This document shows positions 36,501 to 47,315 of a DNA stretch of 64,000 nucleotides, piece by piece. The notes below the pieces were generated by a model, which ran no database searches, was not told the origin of the DNA, and saw only the letters and a program-made list of their open reading frames with translations. Source of the DNA: Effrenium voratum (taxonomy: Eukaryota; Sar; Dinophyceae; Suessiales; Symbiodiniaceae); contig CAUJNA010001213.1 in the NCBI GenBank assembly GCA_963377175.1, forward strand, positions 558,001-622,000, written 5' to 3'. Both the position numbers and the translations under genes were made by a program. Each line of letters opens with the position of its first letter. Positions within the stretch are counted from its first letter, which is position 1.

Positions 36501-39500
36501 AGACCACCGCTTCAAGTGCCATCTCGAAATAAAAATCACGCCGAACAATTCCTGGGCGGACCAGCCGCCAGCGGACAACCGCTTCAAGTGCCATCTCGAA
36601 ATGAAAATGAACGTGGCAAAAAAAGCTTGGCGGACCGGCCGCCAGCGGAACCACCGCTACAATGATATATCATCAAACGAGAAAAGCAAAATGGGCGGAC
36701 CGGCCGCCGGCGGAGAAACCACCCCATGCGACTATATGAAGGCGGACCGGCCGCCAGCGGAGACACCGCTATAGAAACGATTATTGGACAACAAAATTAA
36801 ACCGAGTCAATCAGTGCAAAAAATGCTCCGGCTCCATCGAGCCAAGCGTGCGAAGCAGCGCGAACAAACAGCGTAAACTGCATGCGCGATGGCTCACTGC
36901 GCGGTCCTGCCGCGATGGCTCACTGCGCGGTCCTGCCGCGATGGTCGTTGCGCGGTCCTGCCGCGATGGTCGCTGCGCGGTCCTGCCGCGATGGTCGCTG
37001 CGCGGTCCTGCCGCGATGGTCGCTGCGCGGTCCTGCCGCGATGGCTCGCTGCGCGGTCCTGCCGCGATGGCTCACTGCGCGGTCCTGCCGCGATGGTCGC
37101 TGCGCGGTCCTGCCGCGATGTGTTTCCCAAACATGGAAGCGGCCCCGCCGCCGCTACGCCGTGTTTCGCCCTGCGCGGTCTAGCCGGGAGCGACCGTACG
37201 TCTCGAAAAATGATGCGCACGCGCGTAGTCCGGTGTCATGCTTTCTCTCTCGTTCAGCGATGTGGTCCGCAACATGTCAGGGGTAGCGCACGCGTGCTTT
37301 GTCGCACGCAGGCAGACACGTAGACTCAGCGAGGTAGACGCGTTTGGGACATTGCTTCGCAAGCGCTGAATGACCGAAGGCTGTTTTCCTCAAATGGTGC
37401 TAAAAAGCTAAGTCCCAGCTAAGTTCATTCTAAGTCCCGGCACCCGGAGCTTAGCTCGAACTTATAAGTGGGCCTATCTAAGTTAAACATAGACAAGTAA
37501 CTTATAACTATCCTCGGACTTAGCAAACTTATAAGTCCACTTGTCCCACGTTATAAGTCCACTTGTAGTAACTTATAACTCAAGTTATAAGTACGACCCT
37601 ATCCCAGTAAGTACACGGTGATTCGAGCTTCGCATTTGCGCTTACGTCGCAGGGGGCAGAAAGCTGCAGTTGAGTGCATTTCGGTAGGCTAAGTGAGAAA
37701 CAGTCTTTCAGCTTGAGTTCCACCAAGCCGGATAGGATTGAGCGGGCTCCCACAAGACCCGAAAAGCATTGAAAACAGAACGGCCCTTCCTGCGGGGTCC
37801 TTTGTCTGGCAGCCCTTCCCGGAAGGGCCTTTAGATACTTGGGTTCACCTGCGGCACACGCGTACATGTCTCGGGCTGGAAAAACAACGTGTGCTTCTTG
37901 TAAGGCACACACACATGTGTACACCTGGAACACACATATGTGTTCACCTACGACACGCTAATGTGTTCACGTGGAACACACATATTCACTTGGAACACAA
38001 TGAAACTCCAATTCAGACACACATGTGCGTACACGTGGACCACACGTGTGTTCACCTGGAACACAAACACGTGCAATTAAGGCACACGTGTGTGTACATG
38101 TGGGACACACATATCTATACCACTGGAACACAAATATGTGTCCAGGAACACCGCGTGTGCGATTAAAGGATAACCGAGATTAATGTTGACTCACATGAAT
38201 CCGGAGGACCTTGATTTTTTCGTCCTGCTTGACTCAGTCAAACAATATTAACATGGGACCACCTTGATAAGATCTGATAGGATATGGTCCGGATTCCGAC
38301 AAATCAACCCCCTTCTCTGGCTCCCAGCACCCTAGGCCCGAAAAAACCCGAGAAACGCGAGGACTTGCGGTCCAAGGGCGCAGCCGCCTCTCTGGGCCCC
38401 TCCAACACGGCCAATGTCAGCATCGCCCTCTTCGAACTGCCGGGGCGCCCGAACAAAATTCCCGGCGGAGCGAGTTCACGTGCAGGTGGGCTGAAAAACG
38501 GCGCGCCCTCTTTTGGAGGGCGCCAACCTTTTCTGGGCCTGAAAGAAACACCTTTCAGAGAAATTCACAATCTTGATAGGCAAGCTTCGAACTTTGTGTA
38601 GCGCGGGTTTTGCCTCATTTAGCCGCAGACCAACATGGTGTGGGTTGTGCAACAAGCCATGCTTGCTGGGAGAGTAAACTGTGGCCGGTGCGAACCTTAC
38701 CCTGGGACCAGAACCTTGGTTCTAGCCAGCACCCCCCCCCAAACAGCTGTTTTTTTGTCCCAGTACTGTTCAAGAAGCAGTTGTTGGGGGGTGCTGGCGC
38801 ATGTTCTGGAAACAACCGCCTTGCTAAGGAACCTGAGACCCGTGCCACCAGGAAAGCAAGGCGGCTTGTGGTTTCCATCTTGCTTCGCGCGATCGGCGAG
38901 AAAAGAGCGGCTGGATGTTTGCCCCAGGTTCTGCGCGGCGGTGAACGAGCCGTCAGTCCTGGAGCAGGCTCGGACAACCAGTCCACTTAGCTTCCCCTGA
39001 TTACAAAGTTCGGTTAGCACGCACACGCCCCCGCGGAAATGCACGTCGATTTCGTAGATGTTTAAAGGCCGTTGAAGGAAGGTGTGCGGCCACATTTTCA
39101 CTCTCCAGTTCTTGACGCTATTGGGCAACGGATCTTTAGACTTTAAGTTTTTGGTTGAAATCAAGTTAGGTTTTCCACAAGACCCCCAAAAAGTGATCCA
39201 CTTTTTGCAGGGGGGCTGTTGCAGCAACCAAGAGTTTCTGTCACAACCATTCGGACAGGGGGGCCTCGCGCACCCCGCGATCCCACGTCGCGCCGCCCGC
39301 GCGGCCGCAGGTCTCCCAGGACCTGCATCGCCGCTCCCAGCGCCGCGGCGAGCTGCGCTGGGACGACCTGGCGATGATGCGCCCAGTGCAGACCTTGGCG
39401 CGCAACCGTGGCCGAAGTAAACCGGAAACCGGACGTGCTGCTCAAAAAGCCTCAGTTCAACTTTTTGACCTTTTGGAGAAACCCCTGTTTGGTCTATTTT

Positions 39501-42500
39501 TGGTAGGGGTCCCAAAAGGGTAACCTTTTATTGATGGGTCCTTTGGGCAAGTGAGAAGCAGTTGTTGGGGGTCCATAGTTTGCTGGAGCACAAAGTCAGT
39601 CTATACTGTTGACCCCAGATTAATAAACCCGCCCTATCTGCGTCGACGAGCTTGGATTGCTCGCTCGCGAAGACGGTTTCAGCAAAGCAGTTGTTGGGGG
39701 GCCAGGGGGTGCTGGAAAAAGGCATATCCAATTCCGTATTTTTCAGAGTCGCTGAACTGGATGCCTGTTTCAAGCCGGTCTTTGCAAGCCTCGCCTTTTT
39801 GACTGCCTGACGGGCATGGACTTCTGGACCAAGTGCGACTAGCCGTTGAATTAGCAAATCTTACGCGTTTGCTGATGTCGCGGGTGGGCCGAAAGCTCCA
39901 ACTTTTCTAGCTAACTCACTCAGCAACCAGGTTTGGCCATATTTGCGAAAGGGGCATTCTGGAACCCCCCCCCCATTTTGTTGGTTTCAAAGTGAACCCG
40001 ACGAGCAAACAACGGCCTCTTATGTTGAGACAACACGCAACAAATAGCTAGCATGAAGGGCTATCGACATCTACGCCTGCAGCCTCATGGATCGTCGCCA
40101 TTCTTCACAATCTCATACCTGTATGGCATTTGATTGATAATACATGTACCGATAATATATATATATATATATATGATGTATGTATTTTGCGCATACCGGC
40201 CTGGATACTCGGAAATATACGTATTTCCACATAGGCAGAAATATGTTCGACACAAGCGTGTATTTCCCGCAGACTTTCGCTCATTTCCCCCCAATTACCC
40301 ATCATCATTCGTAACGCTTTGCCACCGGGGCTGGTTGAAACATGCAAAAACAAGCTGCGCTTCTGCTCATGCTGTGGAATTTCCGCCTAAACAAACAAAT
40401 AGGCAGAACAACTGCAAAAAGCTAGAAATTGTTTCTATTTGAGGTTCCCGGCATTTGTTCCTGTACATATTTCATTTGCACAGCTACAAGCACTGACCCA
40501 ATTTTTTCGAAAGCTGGCCTCGAAGAGACTTTGCTTGAGGTTTGCGCTTGGGATTTTGGACACAAAGGGGGGGAGAGGTGATCCAATCAGAATCTGGAGA
40601 AAATGCCAACGCTGTCAAAGGTATGTTTTTTTGTTTTTCGATGGGAAACCACCGAACGGTCGGGAAGAAAACACACATGTTGGGTGTAATGTTGATCCCT
40701 GATTAATCAGCCGTCCTATTTCTATAGGGGTGTCCCCCTCCAAAGCGACTGGGGACAGCCCTTAAAGGATCAACTAGTGTTTTTCAAGCAACATATTCCT
40801 GGATTCCGCTTGCTTGATACCGGAATGGGTCCCGAATGGGTCCGGAATGGGTCCGGAATGGGTCCGGAATGGGTATGTTGCAAATTGCACCTGCTTGAAC
40901 CTATTCCCTCTTGGTTCCTTTGCTTCAATCCGGTGTTCCCAAATTATTCCCCCCCTCCCCCCAAGTTTAAGATCAGTTCCCCTGAAAAGAAAAGAGCACA
41001 TCTACCACCAACCGACGAGTGAGGCGCGCAAACTGCATGCCATCCGTGGCACGGCGGTCCTTGTCGTGTCCCGTCGAGGCATGATTGCGTGCACGCTCTC
41101 GGGGTCCGGGCAGCTCAAGGAGGAGGCCTTTTGGCAGATCCTGGGCAAGGCCCGCATCGAATCAAAAATTGGGATCGGGTCGGATCGGATCGGATTTGTG
41201 GAGAGTTGGGTGAGGCGGATCTCTGGAAAGATGGGTGAGGCGAGATACACCAAACTTCCATTGGTTTGAGGGAATCTAGAAGCTCACTTCCTGAGATATT
41301 ATGGTCTTTAGACTTTTTGGTCAAAGAGGAAACAACAGGCAGGATCGGATCAGATCGGTTCGGAGAGATGGGTTAGGTGCGGATGCACCAAACCATTTTT
41401 GGCTGTGGGCCAAAAATAGGTAATTTCCCTTCCTCCGACGAACATGGCACCTGTGGGGAGGTACCTGGAAGATTAAATTCCTTTTGAAATGACCCCATGT
41501 CAGTTGCCATGTTAGTGGGAGGGAGGGTACCCAAAATGGAACTATGGCAAATGGAAACATGGACTAAAACCTGCGGTCCCCTGGTGGTTTAATTTTGACC
41601 CATACCCACTTGTTTGAGGAAATCTAGAAGCTTGCCTCCCAACATTATGGACTCTTTTTACTTTTTGTCAATTGCACCATGTCAGTGGTTGACTCGATTG
41701 AGTTTTTGGTTTTCGTTTTTTTTGTGCTTGAAACATTTCAGCAGTGTGAGACGCTCGGACTTTTCCCAATACATTCAGGGAGTGAGATGATTTTGCCTTT
41801 GCTGGTCTCCAGGGGGCTTAAGCAAATGGCGACCTGCTAAGCAAATGGCGCACCTTAAAGGACACAGGCATTTGGGTCAGTTGAATAAAACACATTTTGG
41901 AGGATTCTCTTGTAAAGTACGCGGCTTTTGGATGTATCCTTCAAGGAGCCCGCCTTGAGCCTTTCTTTCCTATCATAAGGTAATTTGAGTTCATCCCACA
42001 CACCCATTCAAATTGTTCAGGTGCATCGGAGCCAAAGGTGTGTCGTTGACTGACGGACGATAACGTTGTAGCACAACCGGGGGGGGGGGAAGTACGAGGA
42101 CACCAAACGTCCACCTTCCAAATCCGCGGAGTCCTCAGGTTTTAGAGTGTGAAACCTGCCGGGTGTTTTTCTTTGCGGCTTCATGATCATGGGTTGGGAA
42201 CCATTGGAAACATTTTTGCTGATTGTGGTTTAGTGGTTGAAATCCCAATCCACTGAACTGCTAAAAAACATTTTTGCTCCCCTTACAACGTCAAGCAAGT
42301 TATTGGCGAAAGCACAAGGCAAAGCCCAAAGGTTTGGGTTCTGCCTCCCTGAGTTACCAGACAGAAAGTTTAGACTTCTGGCCAATCCACTCGATCGGAA
42401 GTGAAAGGATGCAACCACAAAGGGAACACCCTGCTTGGATGACTTTTTCAAACGGAGAGGCAATAACAGGCCCCTTCCTTTGAGACCTACCCAGTTTGCC

Positions 42501-43048
42501 GGAATTCGAATTAGGAATTCCTGATCAAAAAGCACCAAGCACCCCCACCCCCCGACAACTGCTTTTCTCATGTCCAAAATTGCAAGTACTGTCCAAAAAA
42601 GCAGTTCTTGGGGGCCATAGTTTGCTTTGGGTCTATGAGTCCGGGGTGTATGAGCGCAGGGGTTCCCATGATTTGCAACTTCGGGTCAGGTCCCCCACTG
42701 TACCGGAGAAAAAAACAGAGAGCGACCATTTAGTGGCCCTGTGGCTCGAAATGGGTGGGTGAAACAGTTGGTACTTGTTGTTTGTGCGTCTTACAGGGAC
42801 AAGACACTCACTCTCTGAGTTCCTGGACTTGAGTCACTTTTTGGGAAGTCCAAATTCTAGCGGCAAATGCAGAGTTGTTTTCTGCATTTGTTGGCCAATC
42901 CACTCCGGACGTGAGCAAAAGAGACCGCCAGCTGGGTGGTTCCGGCTTTGACCCGAGCCGCGAGGAGGAGGGCTACGTGGCTTGGTGGAAGGCCCTGATG
43001 GCGCGCTACGGCCTGCACTGCTCCGGGGACACTCTGTCCAGAGCCTGA
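33594..43048 (+). CDS. Unrecognised gene, 3' portion of six exons (gene E)
   Basis: Six exons join in perfect phase to 192 codons including the TGA at 43046: 33594-33664 (..DPTERNQQQLLQDWPR), 38336-38471 (PKKPEKREDLRSKG.. to ..NKIPGG), 38928-38967 (FCAAVNEPSVLEQ), 39311-39397 (VSQDLHRRSQRRGELRW..), 41024-41149 (ARKLHAIRGTAVLVVSRRG.. to ..FWQILGK) and 42932-43048 (LGGSGFDPSREEEGYVAWW.., C-terminus GDTLSRA). Donors are GT, GA, GC, GC and GC. The section around HAIRGTAVLVVSRRGMIACT looks like a compact folded domain with a beta strand; the end is helical with a Trp pair. I do not recognise the family. The first exon is incomplete (it starts in phase 2), so one or more 5' exons are missing. The intron 33665-38335 carries the foldback transposon. 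Confidence 0.6.
34004..34125. repeat. Minisatellite with ACACATGTGT cores (left)
   Basis: Several units of about 24 bp built on CACACATGTGT or CACACATATGTG joined by GTGGAA or TTCAGA linkers. The core is itself palindromic. A related and longer array lies at 37905-38160. Confidence 0.8.
34892..35440 (+). repeat. Left inverted arm of the foldback element
   Basis: Runs from GCGCATGCAGTTTACGCTG through the blocks of GGCGGCCGGTCCGCC into the start of the CTCCAGACTGCAGA array. It matches 36370-36888 in inverse orientation with only a few differences, for example an extra ACTCAATCAA near 35340. Open frames here, mirrored in the other arm, have no codon bias and are not genes. Confidence 0.9.
35350..35960. 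repeat. 14-bp tandem array (CTCCAGACTGCAGA), about 40 units
   Basis: Units vary between CTCCAGACTGCAGA, CTCCAAACTGCAGA and CTCCAGACTGCAAA, with occasional 7-bp half units. Because 14 is not a multiple of three, all frames stay open for hundreds of bases on both strands; these frames are artefacts of the repeat. Confidence 0.97.
36235..36430. repeat. 14-bp tandem array in inverse orientation (TCTGCAGTCTGGAG)
   Basis: Same unit as 35350-35960, reverse-complemented, as expected for the right arm of the foldback element. It is about one third the length of the left array, so the two arrays have changed in copy number independently. Confidence 0.97.
36370..36888 (-). repeat. Right inverted arm of the foldback element
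   Basis: Reverse complement of 34892-35440. Ends at GTAAACTGCATGCGCG. Contains the same blocks as GGCGGACCGGCCGCCAGCGG. Confidence 0.9.
36885..37120. repeat. 24-25-bp GC-rich tandem array, about 9-10 units
   Basis: Unit GCGCGGTCCTGCCGCGATGG plus TCGCT or CTCACT. Very homogeneous, so recently amplified. It lies outside the right arm but inside the transposon ends; the left side has no counterpart. Confidence 0.95.
37905..38162. repeat. Minisatellite with ACACATGTGT cores (right)
   Basis: About ten units of about 24-26 bp built from ACACATATGTG or ACACATGTGT with CACCTGGAAC linkers, in the same orientation as the smaller array at 34004-34125. The two arrays stand on either side of the foldback element. 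Confidence 0.9.
38725..38798. repeat. Small hairpin repeat, GCCAGCACC...GGTGCTGGC
   Basis: Near-perfect inverted ends with an inner AACAGCTG / CAGTTGTTGG pair and a loop holding CAGTACTGTTCAAG. Related pieces occur at 39556-39590, 39683-39712 and 42535-42625 (CCCCCGACAACTGC.. to ..GCAGTTCTTGGGGG). No matched flanks were seen. Confidence 0.6.
39451..39555. mobile_element. TIR element, family 3, copy 2
   Basis: Ends CTCAGTTCAAC and GGGCAAGTGAG, diverged inverted repeats. Exact duplication AAGC (39447-39450 and 39556-39559). The core has TTGACCTTTTGG and GGTCTATTTTTGG as in the other members. It is in the intron after the fourth exon of gene E. Confidence 0.85.
40155..40175. repeat. AT dinucleotide run
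   Basis: About ten AT units within the intron 39398-41023. Confidence 0.9.
40822..40876. repeat. 12-bp tandem repeat (GGAATGGGTCCC), about 4-5 units
   Basis: Units of GGAATGGGTCC(C/G) head to tail. Intronic, about 150 bases before the fifth exon of gene E. Confidence 0.9.
41150..42931. other. Last intron of gene E
   Basis: Contains GATCGGATCG-type short repeats (41170-41200 and 41340-41360), a family 5 relative starting near 41400 (GGCTGTGGGCC), a hairpin repeat near 42535-42625, and a family 4 relative (about 42811-42915) whose right end lies 17 bases before the last exon. No further exon seen. Confidence 0.5.
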
Positions 43049-44838
43049 GCTGAGGGGACCGGGGGGCCGGGGGGGGGGGGGGGGCCCACGGCTTTTCCTT
43101 TTTTGAGCGTAAAAAAAGCATGGGGGGAGGGCTTCAGGGAACTTCACGCCTGGATCAAGTTGCGAGTTGTTTTTTTGGTTTCTTCGCTTTTTTTGTTTGG
43201 TTGGGTTCTTGCTGTTCTTGTTTAGGTTCAGGGGCCTGCTAACATGCCAAGGGTTGTAAAGGGAAACGGTTGTCGTGTTTTGTTGGTTCTGTTCATGTTT
43301 AGCTTCGGGGGAAATCGCAAAACAATGTGGCTTGCTAGGCTTGCAAAGGGAAACCGCAAGGACACCATTGTGTGTTTCTCCAAGCATGGAATCGGTCTCT
43401 CCAAAATGGTTTGCTTGGCTTGCCTGAAAGCATGCCAACCGAAACGGGTTGGTCTTGTTTTGGGCGACCCCCCGGAGGGGGGGGGGTGCTCGTACAATGG
43501 TATCCCTGTTTTTGGCTGGTTTCAAGGGAATTGCAAAGGAACAACGACGGTTTTTTTTGACAACCCCCTATTTGAGACGGACCCATATGAGGTGTGTTTT
43601 TGAGAGTATCCCTTTCCAGTTGGTTTAAAGGAAGGCCAAATCCAATTTTAGCGGGTTCATTTTTTGGGCACATATACAATATGCCGTTTGGTCCGAGCAT
43701 CCGTTCCATTGTGTAGAGATGGGGGACCAACAAGGAAAATCACAAATGTTCCTGTGACGTCTTGGGGAGACGAGTCATTTTGACCGTGGCTCCTTGGGGC
43801 GGGGTGGCAGCTGGTGTAACCCAATTGTTTGTTTTTACTCTTGGCAGTTGATCCTAAGGCATTTGTGGGCCGAGCAGGGGTGCAAGTATGTCCAAACAAG
43901 TGGCCACCCAGAAAGGTGTTGAAGAGGCGAGGAGGCTTCTGAAGAGGTGGGTTTTTGGACGTTTGCCCGCGCTCACCTACTCTCAGTACTGTTCAAGTTG
44001 CCTGTGGTGGGTGATTCCTGCACACTATACCAGTCCCAGATGCAGCACCCTCAATCCTAAAAAGGTAAGCACCCGGGTCTTAACCCAAGCTCTGCGACCA
44101 AGGCGCTTGGGGGAATCCAGTTCTTTCCGCCGAACCAGGTCGGTTTCAAGGGACCTTTTGAACATGGACACAGCAGTTGTTCTGGGTTTCAACGTTGGTT
44201 GGAACCAATCACTTGCTGTTCTTTGTCGGGTCGGATCGCGTGTATGAGGACATGAATGACCATTTTCCCCAATCACCAGCCAGATGTATAGTTGTACCTT
44301 GTTCTGAGAGTACCCCTTGGTGTTGTTTGAAGAGAAGCCCGCCACTTCGGGGAATCCCTCAACTTTCGAAGAAGACCTGCATCGATTTGTTTGTTGTCCT
44401 CTCAAAGGCACTCCTTGAGTTCCTGGCCTTGAACAACTTTTTAGGGACCATTTTAGTGGCAAACAAACAAAGTTTAGACTTTGTTTGGCCAATCCACTCG
44501 ATCGGAAGTGAGAAGGTGTGAGCCACTTTTGGATGCTCCCATTTTTTTGCTTTGAGGGCGGGTACCACTTTGTGCTGCTTCAAGAGAAGCCAACTATTTC
44601 TGGGTTCCCCAACTTTCAAGAAACCTTTAACTGATTGTCAGTCTGTCAAACTCGATTGATTGCCAGTCGCTCTCTCAAAGGCGTTTATATTTGGATATTG
44701 CCATTCAGCAACCCCTTTTGGTGGCTATTTCGGGGAACCCCTCAACTTCCAGAAAATCCTTTAAAGGCTTAGGATTGACTCAGCCTGCCTCTATTTGAGG
44801 GAACCCCTCAACTTTCAGACCCTTTCGGCTTTTCTCAG
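43049..44838. other. Intergenic spacer
   Basis: Begins with a G run (43060-43083). A GC-moderate block at 43240-43560 has open frames on both strands but no codon bias. Contains the family 4 element at 44409-44512. No gene accepted. Confidence 0.5.
44409..44512. mobile_element. TIR element, family 4, copy 2
   Basis: Left end CACTCCTTGAGTTCCTGG, right end ATCGGAAGTGAG. Exact duplication AAGG (44405-44408 and 44513-44516). Core ACCATTTTAGTGGCAAACAA. Confidence 0.85.
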
Positions 44839-44990
44839 GCGCTGAGCTTATGGACTTCCTCACCTGTGCCTGCCGCCTGCTTCGCGACTCCTTTGCCCCG
44901 GAGGCCTACCTTCGGAGCCTCGGCGGCCAAAGCGAGCCGCGAGCCCCGCTCGGTCCGCCTGGTTCGATCCCCGAATCGGTTGGCATCGAA
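44839..44990 (+). CDS. Candidate exon, unrecognised
   Basis: After an AG at 44837-44838 the frame reads AELMDFLTCACRLLRDSFAP and then EAYLRSLGG. GC3 is high to about 44960. A GC donor may follow FAPE, or the exon may run on. It could be an early exon of the kinase gene downstream; no family similarity is evident. Confidence 0.35.
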
Positions 44991-45486
44991 ATGACCTGAA
45001 CTGGTTTTGCCACGGGAGCCCAGATTTCGTCCAGGCAACCCGAGCACCTTTTTTTTTCTTCTTCTTTTTCTGGGTCCAAGCTGGGGCAACTGAGGGGGTT
45101 CCCATCTTTGGTCCATCTTTCGTCATGGCAGCCCAAAAGTCGTGGCCACCCAAAAAATGATCACCTGCCGATTTTCTGGTTCCAAACTGGGGCAACTGAG
45201 GGATCTTTTGTCGGGGAAAAGGAGGGGGAGGTTTGGGACCTTCGTACTCCCCCAAGTTCCTGCACTTTTGACTCTTGGGGAAGGCAATTTTGGTGGTAAG
45301 ACTTTGTGTGGCCAGTCTGGAAGTAAGCTTTTTAGTCCTACTCATCCCGCCTCCCACTGCATTGGGAGTCTCTGGTTTTGTGCTTATGTTCTGCTCATTG
45401 TCCCTGGCTGCGGCAACAAAAGTGTCTCAAGGTTACATTGGTTTGCCTTCGACTGCCTCGGGTCTTCGGAGTTGCTTCTGCTTTTA

Positions 45487-45599
45487 CTCAGTTGTTCAAA
45501 GCCGACCTTTTGACCTTTTGGTTTCCCCTTTTGGTCTATTTTTAGTAGGGGTCTCATAAAAGGTTAACCTTTTATGTTCAGGTCCTTTGGGCAACTGAG
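45487..45599. mobile_element. TIR element, family 3, copy 3
   Basis: Ends CTCAGTTGTTCAAAGC and GGTCCTTTGGGCAACTGAG are the cleanest inverted pair of the family. Exact duplication TTTA (45483-45486 and 45600-45603). Confidence 0.92.
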
Positions 45600-46313
45600 T
45601 TTAATCTCTATGGTTGTGGTTCGCCCTTGCCGGCTTCTCGCAGTGTGCCGCCTTTCAATCGAAAGGGCCCCTCGGCTTGAGAATAGGCTTTCTCACTCCC
45701 AGTATTGTACTTTCTGGGCTTGGTTGCCATTTTAGTGGCAAACAACAAGTTGAGTTATTTTGTTTGGCCCATCCACTCAATCGGAAGTGACTAGTATTTT
45801 TTGTGGCCCCTCCGCTTAATTTTGTTTAGTCATATTTGTTGCCCCCCCCCCCCCACAAAAAAAGTGGTTTCCCTTTTGGTTTCCCTGTAAAACCACAAGC
45901 AAGTGGTTACCCCAAAAAAGACCCATTTGGAAGGTTCATAACAAGGACGGCCAAGAGCAGCATTGCTTCCAATCGACTCGTTCGGCTTGGACCAGATAAA
46001 CTTGCTGGTGCTCAGGGGGTGGGAATGAACCCTGCAGTCCCTTAAGTTTAAAGGAAACCAGGTTCATAGTGGTCATTCCATTTCTCATTCCCTGCCCACC
46101 GCACCAGCAAGAGAGATGGTTCAGGGGCTAGGTGAGCTCGACCAAGGTGAATTGGTTATTTTTCTTTTTTCCGCCCTTTTTGTTGGCTTGAAGGACACCA
46201 AAAGGAAACCCGGTTTTGGGTACCCCTATGGTGAGAGACATAGCCCCTGGAATAAAACCCGCAGCCCAGTTCGCCTGACCCAACCGGACCCGATCCCAGA
46301 TCTGGTCTCCCAG

Positions 46314-46376
46314 GAACCTCCGCACAGTGCGTTGCGGTGCCCATCGGCTGCGGGACCGCTTCTCGGAGCGGACTCG
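46314..46376 (+). CDS. Candidate exon, possible N-terminal part of the kinase gene
   Basis: The frame NLRTVRCGAHRLRDRFSERT has very high GC3 and lies between an AG acceptor and a GC donor. It ends in phase 2, which matches the next candidate exon (48154). Function not evident from this piece alone. Confidence 0.35.
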
Positions 46377-46394
46377 GCGCTGGCTCGGTGGGTT

Positions 46395-46495
46395 TTGTGG
46401 CTGGTTTCGGTGTTCCGAAATTGGTGTTCCGGTTTTGGTGTTCCGGTTTTGTTGTTCCGGTTTCGGTGTTCCGGTTTTGGTGGCTTTTGCTTGTT
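46395..46495. repeat. 18-bp tandem repeat (GTTCCGGTTTTGGT), about 5 units
   Basis: Imperfect head-to-tail units alternating GGTTTTGGTGTTCC and GGTTTCGGTGTTCC. It starts right after the candidate exon at 46314, in an intron. Confidence 0.85.
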
Positions 46496-47231
46496 TTGGC
46501 AGAAACTGGATTGTTCTGTTTGGTTTGTTGGTAGAAGCTTGGTTGTTTTGGTTCTTTGTTTTGGTTGACCTGGTTGAGCTGGCTGTTTTGCAATCTACCA
46601 GGGCCAGCTGTGTTGCCAAAAGGACACCTCTACTTTTGGGTGGGAATGTTACATCAAAATTGTAAAGCATGTAATTCGGCTGCGAGTTAAGGAACCAGGT
46701 GCCGGTTTCAGGCTGGCTTAAGGGGACACCAAAAGGAACCCCCCATTTCTTGGGGGGGGGCTTTTTCCACGCACCGAAATTTGGTCGGATTTTAACCGTT
46801 CACTTCTTTCCTCCGAACATGCAGATCCCCAAGCAAAGATTGAGTGGATTTTAAGAGGGGTCCCCCAAGCGGAAACCAGGACATGCAACCACTGGTGGAA
46901 AAGCACATGCCCAACGCAAGCCGCCAGCTAAGGGCTAGTTGAAGGCTAACATAGTCATAGAACTCCCAGGATCCTTAGACGACTTCCTTCTGGGAGCTTT
47001 CATGAGATTGCCTTAAGGTAAAAACAAATGGTTTCCAAAGGATAGGCTTGAGGGGCATGATTCACGTTTCTGACTTTGAACCTCTTAGGGACAGTCAAAT
47101 AACGGGCCCTGCTTCAGCTCCCCAGGATTTCGAGTCAATAAGCAACTATCCTAGCAGCAGAGAAGGTTTCAAGGCCGTTGAGAGATCAGTTTTCAGTTGC
47201 TCCTCTTGCCAATCGCCTATGTCCACTTCTT

Positions 47232-47315
47232 CTCACTTCCTGACTTTTTTTGGCCAGTCAACTTGGGAAGTTAAAAAGTTCAGACTTTTTTTGGCCAGTC
47301 AACTTGGGAAGTGAG
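47232..47315. mobile_element. TIR element, family 4, copy 3, with internal duplication
   Basis: Left end CTCACTTCCTGAC, right end GGGAAGTGAG. Exact duplication TCTT (47228-47231 and 47316-47319). The inner segment GACTTTTTTTGGCCAGTC plus AACTTGGGAAGT occurs twice in tandem, so the element has been internally rearranged. Confidence 0.85.

Larger units (their letters stand above)
34663..37607. mobile_element. Foldback-type DNA transposon, 2.95 kb, TA target duplication
   Basis: The outer ends are CTGGGATAGGGTCGTACTTA and its exact reverse complement, flanked by TA on both sides (34661-34662 and 37608-37609). Inside each end lie several copies of ACTTATAAGT or GAACTTAG. Long inverted arms of about 500 bp follow: left about 34892-35440, right about 36370-36888, nearly identical in reverse complement. 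Each arm has repeated blocks of CCGCTGGCGGCCGGTCCGCC. The space between holds a 14-bp tandem array, and a second array (36887-37120) lies outside the right arm. No transposase frame is present, so the element is non-autonomous. The TA duplication fits the Tc1/mariner superfamily or a related group. It is inserted in an intron of gene E on no fixed strand. Confidence 0.9.

Noticed and set aside
36848..37323. Overlapping Arg/Cys-rich frames over the GCGCGGTCC array
   Set aside because: They are a product of a 24-25-bp GC-rich tandem repeat that keeps several frames open.
38697..39515. Minus-strand frame of about 270 codons
   Set aside because: It covers two sense exons of gene E, a family 3 and a family 6 repeat, and shows no codon bias outside the antisense of real exons.
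43240..43600. Open frame with Cys and Lys-rich product as an exon
   Set aside because: Third-position G/C is not raised, both strands are open, and it follows the stop codon of gene E without splice context.
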